A stretch of 22,524 bases of DNA, from the NCBI GenBank assembly GCA_000226015.1, contig JH152823.1, positions 402,771-425,294 of the forward strand, in the 5' to 3' direction. The DNA is from Mnemiopsis leidyi. Taxonomy: Eukaryota; Ctenophora; Tentaculata; Lobata; Bolinopsidae. A model generated the notes under the pieces. The model did no database searches, was not told where the DNA came from, and worked only from the letters and a program-made list of their open reading frames with translations. Position 1 is the stretch's first letter, and the number at the start of each line of letters is the position of its first letter. A program made the position numbers and the translations under genes. Below, in pieces: positions 16,854 to 22,524 of the stretch.

Positions 16854-18335
16854 CCCGAAGAATTTGTCACAACGCTTCTGTCAGGATCGATGAAGCAATT
16901 GTATCGAAGACTCTTGGAAATGGTGTACTTTAGACCTCCTCCACTATGGTGAATGAATATCTCACATTTTACGAAAGGGATGGATGCTTACTAGGTACAT
17001 TACAAATTCTTCTTTTTCTATTTTCGTAGCATATTTATAACGAAGGAGTATATTCATTATATGTCGATATTGGAGATATTATGATTATATATTTTTACTG
17101 GATTTTGTTTATTTTTGAACAGATTTAGGAATTGTTCAACAGTTTTAGGTGCAATTAGATTGGGCTTCATTAAATGTTAAATGATTGCATAATGTATTAT
17201 GTTTATGCAATCTCTTTGGATTTATTGGGTCATTTGTAGTACTGGTTTCATATAATTGTATAATTCTATGGCTGGGGCTTTTTGCTTAATTCATATTTTT
17301 AGTTTTTACTATACCTATATTATATGATTTGATTGCTGTGATTTGCTGGTTGTTATTACGTTTATATGATTACTATACATATATTTTTGGCCTTAGATAG
17401 GGTGCCCCGATAAAAGAACTGGATTCTTCTAGGAAGCATCCTGTGACACCTATATAGCTGCCTCATTTTAAATATTTTAAATTATTAACTTATCATCATT
17501 ATACTGTATTGTGTCACAAATTTGATATTCAAATTCAAATTCAAATTGTCATTGGAGATTATACGAAGGGATTGGTAGCTGCAATTATCCGGATTTACAT
17601 AGCAAGGCCTCAGTAAGTGGCATTCAATGAATATTGTGTCGCCTCTTACTCTGTCAACGACACATATCCCGGTAAGACCATTGTATACCATTGTATACCA
17701 TTGTATACCATTGTATACAAACTTCCACTTTTATATCATTTGTGATAATAACAAATGATGCTTTGAGTAGATGGGTTGATAGTACGAGTTCAGAGGAGAG
17801 TTTAGGAAGAGACAATTATTGTAAGGATTGTAGAATGTATGGTTATCTTAACGTCCTTATGTTTATTACCTTGTTATTTCAATAATAGGAGAAGCAAAAA
17901 CAATGCCATGTACAAAAAGAATATTCAAAATAATGTTTTAAGGTTAATTAACAATTTTATCTTCAATTTAGTATGTGAGTTTGGTTCTAGGATTAGTTGT
18001 TTAAATGAAGATACTCATTTTACATTTAAGGAGGGGTGGCCCAAAATATGAGAATGATATGAAAATATCAAAATATCGAGCATAATTTCATGTCTACAAA
18101 TACACTCTTAGAATTACCGCAATTTCTATCATAGAATAATAATTAGTAGAAGTAACATCTATTAATTCTGAAGAGGGGGTAAAATTTAACAATTGAGCTC
18201 GTTCATAATCTTATTTTAGTAGAAAAACATTGCAATGAACCGTTGTGAGAATCGATGATAAATGATCCTCAAAACATAGAATGGATACCATTACCTAAAT
18301 CATTAAATGACAATTGCTCATTTTTTGTGGTCCAG
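16854..18335. other. No confident gene; two simple repeats
   Basis: Long AT-rich stretch. ATTCAA is repeated about three times near 17527-17547 and ACCATTGTAT four times at 17677-17716. Open frames at 17485-17691 (minus), 17691 and 17839 (plus) lack recognisable motifs; one includes a short SRWVDSTSSEESLGRDN stretch. Confidence 0.4.
17677..17716. repeat. Tandem repeat, 10 bp x 4
   Basis: Four perfect copies of ACCATTGTAT. Confidence 0.95.
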
Positions 18336-18475
18336 GTGGATTTTGATTGACGCTTCACGCTCTGGCGAAGGAGTTTAAAAAGTCGATAAATGAAATCTTA
18401 GCATGGGCTCATAACAAGCAAGAAATGCAAGAATGGGACCCCATAAGGGGAGAGGAGAGAGTCCAAGCAGATGTG
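18336..18475 (+). CDS. Single exon-like frame, unknown product
   Basis: TTTTTTGTGGTCCAG ends at 18335 and GTAAGT begins at 18475, so 18336-18474 has strong splice-like borders. The frame from 18347 reads LHALAKEFKKSINEIL, then AWAHNKQEMQEWDPIRG and EERVQADV: helical, charged and protein-like. A TGA at 18344 lies just inside the acceptor in that frame, so either the acceptor is used in a broken copy or the real exon begins elsewhere. The segment is absent from the second tandem copy of family D. No family recognised. Confidence 0.35.
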
Positions 18476-18491
18476 TAAGTTTGTATTGATG

Positions 18492-19078
18492 TGAATGAAA
18501 ATGTAGGCCAGTTATATATATATTGTTATCCACGGCTGCAAGCGCTCTCAAACAAAATACGGCTACAGCCCGCTAGTGGGTATACCGTCTGCTTTCTAAA
18601 TTCTATTATGTATTCACTGTTTAATTCATCAAACTTCACACGGCACTATCTTTGCTGTTATAAAATGACACAAATTTCCGGTTAATACTGAATGCTCATT
18701 TCTTGTAGGAGCTGTACGTGGATCCGTGCCACACAGGGGCACTACTGACCGGACAATGGGAGTGTGGGTGTGGAGCCCATGGGCACCCCCGTAGGCAAAG
18801 GGATTGGAGTACATGTGACGAGAGACGTATTGTTAGCGGGGATTAGGAGTCAAGGGCTTAAGTCGTGTGGGCGGATGAGGGTTCAATCACGCCGCGGGAC
18901 AAGCGAAAATCGGGTATGTTCAAATATGCCCATTTTTACGTAATAACTATTCAAAATAAGACTGGCACTTGGCGGTCCTTGAAACACAGACTGCCAGGTG
19001 TAGTTTTAAAACAAAGAATTAATCTCTTGATCCACCATGCTGTACTCGACTTTAATTTATCTAGGCTAGCTTAACTTT
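18492..19078 (+). repeat. Repeat family D, tandem copy 1
   Basis: Aligns with 19127-19697 throughout, from GAAAATGTAGGCCA through TATCCACGGCTGCAAGCGCT and GGCACTTGGCGGTC to GCTAGCTTAACTT. An inner exon-like part begins after TTTCTTGTAG (18708). Its first half reads GAVRGSVPHRGTTDRTMG; the second half is open in another frame (GTPVGKGIGVHVTRD, LLAGIRSQGLKSCGRMR) because copy 1 lacks 7 bp present in copy 2. Confidence 0.8.
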
Positions 19079-19126
19079 ATTATTGATACCATAATTACCT
19101 AAATCATCAAATGACAATTGACGCTG

Positions 19127-19697
19127 ATGTGAAAATGTAGGCCAATGATATATATAGAGTTATCCACGGCTGCAAGCGCTCTCAAACAAAATACGGCTAC
19201 AGCCCGCTAGTGGGTATACCGTCTGCTGCCTAAATTCTATAATGTATTCACTGTTTAGTTCATCAAACTTCACACGGCACTATCTTTCCTGCCATTTAAA
19301 AAAACACAAATTTCCGGTTATTACCGAATGCTCATTTTTTGTAGGAGCTGTACGTGAATCCGTGCCACACAGGGGCACAACCGACCGGACAATGGGAGTG
19401 TGGGTGTGGAGCCCATGGGCATTGGGCACCCCCGTTGGCAAAGGGATTGGAGTACATGTAACAAAAAAAAGATTTTTAGCGGGGATTAGGAGTCAAGGGC
19501 TTAAGCCGTGTGAGCGGATAGGGGTTCATCACGCCGATTTGCCGATTTTTATGGAATAACTATTCAAAATAAGACTGGCACTTGGCGGTCTTTGAAACTT
19601 CAGTTTCACAAACTGTTAGGTGTAGTTTTATAACAAAGAATTAACCTCTTGATCCACCATGCTGTAATCGAATTTAATTTATCTAGGCTAGGTTAAC
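19127..19697 (+). repeat. Repeat family D, tandem copy 2
   Basis: Offset from copy 1 by 622-634 bp. It lacks the 43-codon exon-like insert that precedes copy 1, although both are preceded by ACCTAAATCAT(T/C)AAATGACAATTG. Confidence 0.8.
19242..19559 (+). CDS. Family D open frame, copy 2
   Basis: A 105-codon frame. After an acceptor-like TTTTTTGTAG (19335-19344) it reads GAVRESVPHRGTTDRTMG, VWVWSPWALGTPVGKG, GIGVHVTKKRFLAG and IRSQGLKPCERIGV. The 7 bp ATTGGGC at 19421-19427 keeps both halves in one frame here, whereas copy 1 lacks it and is shifted. The part upstream of the acceptor is AT-rich and probably not coding. I recognise no domain. It could be an exon of a multicopy host gene or of a mobile element; a tandem duplication of the exon within one gene is also possible. 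Confidence 0.35.
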   Translation: MYSLFSSSNFTRHYLSCHLKKHKFPVITECSFFVGAVRESVPHRGTTDRTMGVWVWSPWALGTPVGKGIGVHVTKKRFLAGIRSQGLKPCERIGVHHADLPIFME

Positions 19698-19726
19698 TTA
19701 ATTATTCTATCTTTTGTTCACTCTAT

Positions 19727-19830
19727 TAGACGATATTGATGGGGTTTCCTCCGGTCCCCAGGCCCTCCCCGACAGCTCCCTACGTCTATCTGCCCAGACC
19801 TCACCTTCTCCTGTCACGTGATTTTTATTA
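19727..19830 (+). pseudogene. Exon-like fragment shared with the SGNH family
   Basis: Starts after CACTCTATTAG with ACGATATTGATGGG, shared with 22013-22030, and ends CTCACCTTCTCCTG...TGATTTTT, matching 22030-22065 where the middle is deleted. One frame reads DDIDGVSSGPQALPDSSL and RLSAQTSPSPVT to TGA, Ser/Pro-rich; a second frame is also open. It follows the 3' end of family D copy 2 by about 30 bp. Confidence 0.4.
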
Positions 19831-20090
19831 ATTTTAGTAACAAAAATACAGATTTATTTCTTTTAAGCTTCTTTTTTAACGGTTGAGTGTTTCATTGATT
19901 TAGTAAAATCGCGAAAAATTAACAGAAACTTCAACGTGTTTGTGAGAATCGACATTGAGTCTTTTACGAAAAGTTAGTGCCTAGGATCAGATATGTATAT
20001 ATTCTTAGAGATTGACATGAAGTTTCAAAATAGATAAAAGATAATAATCAGATAGTATTTGCTTTCAGTACAGTTTGTTTTTCTCCGCAG
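19831..20090. other. No gene; acceptor-like tract at the right end
   Basis: AT-rich. A pyrimidine-rich tract TTTGTTTTTCTCCGCAG ends at 20090. Confidence 0.4.
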
Positions 20091-20327
20091 CTTGGTGGAA
20101 TCGTCTTAAAAGCTCCTGGTAATGGGATGCTCCAGAGCTCCGTTACCATAGGGAGGGAACATCTCCACTTTTACAGAAGAGAGCGGTACTCAATAGGTAC
20201 CAATTGGCAGCAAAATGTTTTCACGCCGACGGCGTATGTACATTATACATATTTAGAGATAGTATGGTTAGAGGCCTTGGAAGTAATAGAAAGGACTCAG
20301 TTAAAAGGAATCAACGAAAATCGGTAA
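20091..20327 (+). CDS. Exon-like ORF, unknown product
   Basis: Immediately after the strong acceptor-like TTTTTCTCCGCAG the frame reads LGGIVLKAPGNGMLQSSV, TIGREHLHFYRRERYSIG and TNWQQNVFTPTAY, continuing to TAA at 20325-20327. GTACCA at about 20196 or a later GT could be the donor, in which case only the first 35 codons are exon. Protein-like composition over the first half, AT-driven composition afterwards. No domain recognised and no neighbouring exon identified. Confidence 0.35.
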   Translation, partial: LGGIVLKAPGNGMLQSSVTIGREHLHFYRRERYSIGTNWQQNVFTPTAYVHYTYLEIVWLEALEVIERTQLKGINENR

Positions 20328-20800
20328 AATGATCATTGAAAAAATGAGGATTATTATCGCGAAGTATTACTATCAAATTTTACATGATTTTCCATTTAAT
20401 TGTATAAGTGTTAGGGATCTCTTTCAATTGTTCCCCTAACTCCGTTAACCCGCTAACAAAGAAACTGAATTATATCGCCCGTTAATTGAGCTGAAACACT
20501 GGCAAAATTTTATCGTTTTTATTGCCATAACCCTAGTTATCTAACGGACGTTTAAATAATAAAATACCGCATTAACTTTCCAAATATAACAAAAATATTG
20601 ACGTCCAATTGGACTTCCATTGGTCGTTGCATGTCCCGATGATGGCATTTTGAAGGGACACAGGGATAAAGAAGGCCGCAATACATGAAAGAAATAACAG
20701 GTTAAAAATTATAACTACGAAAGAATGTGCCAACGAGGATGATGCAGAAAACACAGGAAGGCTGGTAAGATCAATTACAATTAGGGGCATAACTTTTGAC
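20328..20800. other. No gene seen
   Basis: AT-rich; the minus-strand frame 20572-20790 is Leu/Ser/Phe-rich and looks like chance. Confidence 0.4.
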
Positions 20801-20802
20801 CA

Positions 20803-20867
20803 AGTTTTAAAAAGTTGTTATATTGTTTGTTCAATGGCCAATAAACTGTTACAGTGGCGGAATCGTG
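20803..20867 (+). repeat. Dispersed ~65-bp repeat, copy 1
   Basis: Shares AGTTGTTAT, GCCAATA and CTGTTAC(A/G)GTGGCGGAAT in order with 21457-21522. Confidence 0.7.
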
Positions 20868-20933
20868 ACTTGGCTATCAGGTTAAATAACTGGATAATTC
20901 AGGAAATTATGATAGGAACTTCATCTAGTTTTA

Positions 20934-20978
20934 CCACCTCCACCTCAGCCACCTCCACCTCAGCCACCTTCACCGCCA
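20934..20978. repeat. 15-bp tandem repeat
   Basis: Two perfect copies of CCACCTCCACCTCAG followed by a degenerate third. It would encode Thr/Ser/Ala in the 60-codon frame 20834-21016, which I regard as low complexity rather than a gene. Confidence 0.85.
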
Positions 20979-21275
20979 TCCCCTTAGCCCAACACAACCT
21001 CTTCGTCAAGTGCTGAAATAACCGCTGTCAACACATTCATGAATCGTAGTAAACAAAAGGGCTAATTTTATGAGGGCAAGACAAATTTCCTTGCTTCTTT
21101 CGTAGTTTCCACTTTACTTTGCTACTTTTGCTCAATTTTAAGTATTAGAAGAAAATCAAGGACAGAGAGGCTGTTGGTCGCTTTTGAATGAATTGTCATG
21201 TCAGTATTTTGTTTTTCTTTTGTTCGTTCTCATACAAGTAAAATGTAATGCTTAAGATGGAAGGCGAAACCACAA

Positions 21276-21359
21276 ATGCTTACTGCGAACAACAAAGGAC
21301 GTTTTACAGGACACATTCCAGGTCAGATTTAAACGTCCTTTATTGTTCACAGTTAGCAT
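21276..21359. repeat. Inverted repeat with 29-bp arms and 26-nt loop
   Basis: Left arm 21276-21304 and right arm 21331-21359 match at 26 of 29 positions; core AACAA(C/T)AAAGGACGTTT. This could be a foldback remnant or a transcribed hairpin. No flanking duplication was found. Confidence 0.75.
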
Positions 21360-21927
21360 AGAGTTGTTGTTGGCCACTGTTTTCATCGTATCATTCTGGA
21401 AATGATTATCATAAAATTTAATGTTTTTTATTTTTTATTCTTATATCACTTTTGACGAAGTTTGAAGAAGTTGTTATGTTTTTTGCTCAAAAGCCAATAC
21501 ACTGTTACGGTGGCGGAATTGTAAGGGGAATCGAGATTCGAGTATAAAAAGTAAGTGGGACATCTTGGTTGGTACTGTTTGTCTTAGATTTTGATCAGTT
21601 ATTTCCTTGATTTTTCATTTATAATTGACAATTGATAAAATGGTAATTTCAGTGGATCAGTGTAGAAGCTGAAACGACGATAATCAAATTAAGAACCAGT
21701 GTGAAGGATTTCTAAGTTTTGCAGTTACTTGATTTTCTGTCAGACAGTCCTTTCTTGCTTAACTGTAATAAATCGAGCTCGAGAAGGGGGAATGAAAACT
21801 TATCTGTTCTATTTCAAAATGTTTTTGCTTCTACTCAGTGTCTGTATGTAAACCAAGTTGCAGGTCAACCTCCCCCTCTTACTCTCTTATAAATCTTTTG
21901 TATAGTTCTAAAATCGATTTTTTCAGT
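21360..21927. other. No gene; second copy of the ~65-bp repeat at 21457-21522
   Basis: AT-rich. Copy 2 of the dispersed repeat lies at 21457-21522. A T-rich tract ending TTTTTTCAG at 21926 precedes the SGNH-family fragment. Confidence 0.45.
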
Positions 21928-22106
21928 TCCACTATCTTTAGGCTAACCGAGGGTAGCCGCTAACCAGTAATAATTGGGGAACGGGCAGCCCTCGGGGGGC
22001 CGGGGGAAAAAATAGACGATATTGATGGGATCTCACCCCCTCCTGTTGCATGATTTTTAAAAGTTCCATGTCATGTCGTTCCCGGGGAAGGATATCCACT
22101 ACATCC
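21928..22106 (+). pseudogene. SGNH-family fragment (copy C)
   Basis: TCCACTATCTTT...GGCTA at 21928, CGCTAACCAGTA, ATTGGGGAACGGG, TCTCACCCCCT and CATGTCATGTCGTT.CCGGGG align in order with 7310-7445 of locus 2. The last codons read FPGKDIHYI before the match ends at 22106. About 40 bp (GGGCCGGGGG...TAGACGATATTGATGGG) lies between the halves and is absent from locus 2; part of it links this copy to 19727-19830. No block I or block III is present. Confidence 0.6.
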
Positions 22107-22524
22107 CACAGTGGGGATCCATAATGACATTAAGCTGAAAATTGAATTTTTTTGATTTCTTCACATTTAATGTTTTTCATATCAGTTTATTGAGATGAGT
22201 TTAAGGCAAAAAACCGTTTCAAAAAATATCAAAAGCTGTTCTCGCAGTCGCGTCGCGAATTTTCTGAAATTTAAGTGGTGAAAAAAAATGCATTTTGGCA
22301 GTCAAATTTTACTCTCTTTTTCATTTAAATCACTTCACATCATAAGAAAAACGTTTAAATGTCTTTCCTAACTTAAACAGACGACAGAATTAGCTTTTTA
22401 GTACTTTTGGACCCATAGAAATTCGATTATCGACCGATTTTTGGTAAAAACTTAAAATTTTTGATTTTTTGGCCTAATTTTTAGAAAAAAATGGGCAAAA
22501 ATAGTTGTTGGCACGCCTTAGCAC
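22107..22524. other. No gene; A/T-homopolymer-rich right end
   Basis: Many short A and T runs and one GC patch (CAGTCGCGTCGCGAATT, about 22236-22252). Nothing coding seen up to the window edge. Confidence 0.5.

Noticed and set aside
17755..17840. NDALSRW, resembling the ADALSR end of Ty3/gypsy RNase H
   Set aside because: Only a handful of residues match, with no reverse transcriptase, RNase H core or integrase finger around it.
20834..21016. 60-codon Ser/Thr-rich ORF
   Set aside because: Most of its composition comes from the 15-bp tandem repeat.
1..22524. tRNA, rRNA, CRISPR arrays and bacterial-type operons
   Set aside because: No cloverleaf or box B motif, rRNA stretch or regularly spaced repeat array was seen by eye, and the layout is eukaryotic.

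Overview
AT-rich eukaryotic DNA with no long intact gene. Coding traces are short, exon-sized, often flanked by AG/GT splice-like sites, and mostly belong to decayed mobile or multicopy gene families. 2A-like peptides, SGNH domains, FLYWCH-MULE transposase pieces and an EAD...TGDTDV...TGCD domain point to an invertebrate animal, perhaps a mollusc or another aquatic lineage. That placement is an inference.

Left part (1-4.7 kb): a minus-strand terminal-exon-like ORF (742-930), then a plus-strand locus. That locus holds a 2A-like leader (...GDVEINPGP), a candidate phase-0 intron, the frameshifted first half of an SGNH-type domain, and a 194-codon AlkB-like 2OG-Fe(II) dioxygenase ORF with HxD...H intact. 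In frame past its stop comes a Pro/Ser/Thr-rich stretch. It runs into the first of three near-identical copies of a PIN/FEN1-like domain fragment (about 2.5, 3.5 and 4.3 kb).

Middle (5.2-9.2 kb): a 778-bp foldback element (5206-5983) with about 160-bp inverted arms built from a GACTCTAGGTCGGG-like subrepeat. On its minus strand it keeps the N-terminal FLYWCH finger and C-terminal part of a Mutator-like transposase, with the catalytic core deleted. It is followed by a second 2A + SGNH locus (6871-8004), a partial SGNH copy (8573-8947) and a PIF1-type helicase C-terminus joined directly to it (8949-9203).

Right part (9.3-22.5 kb): mostly non-coding repeats. A duplicated block occurs at 10.6-12.3 kb and 13.55-15.96 kb. 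It carries small exon-like pieces, one with a CxxC and a heptad-like segment. An unrecognised 160-codon ORF lies between the copies. A second family is tandemly duplicated at 18.49-19.08 and 19.13-19.70 kb, with its 3' end also at 16.74 kb. Two further fragments of the 2A/SGNH family lie at 19.73 and 21.93-22.1 kb. Simple tandem repeats and two strong inverted repeats complete the window.

The strongest signal is the repeated layout '2A leader, candidate phase-0 intron, SGNH domain starting exactly at its first beta strand', seen at two diverged loci, one of which continues into an AlkB domain. No functional complete gene can be claimed; most pieces are pseudogenes or isolated exons.
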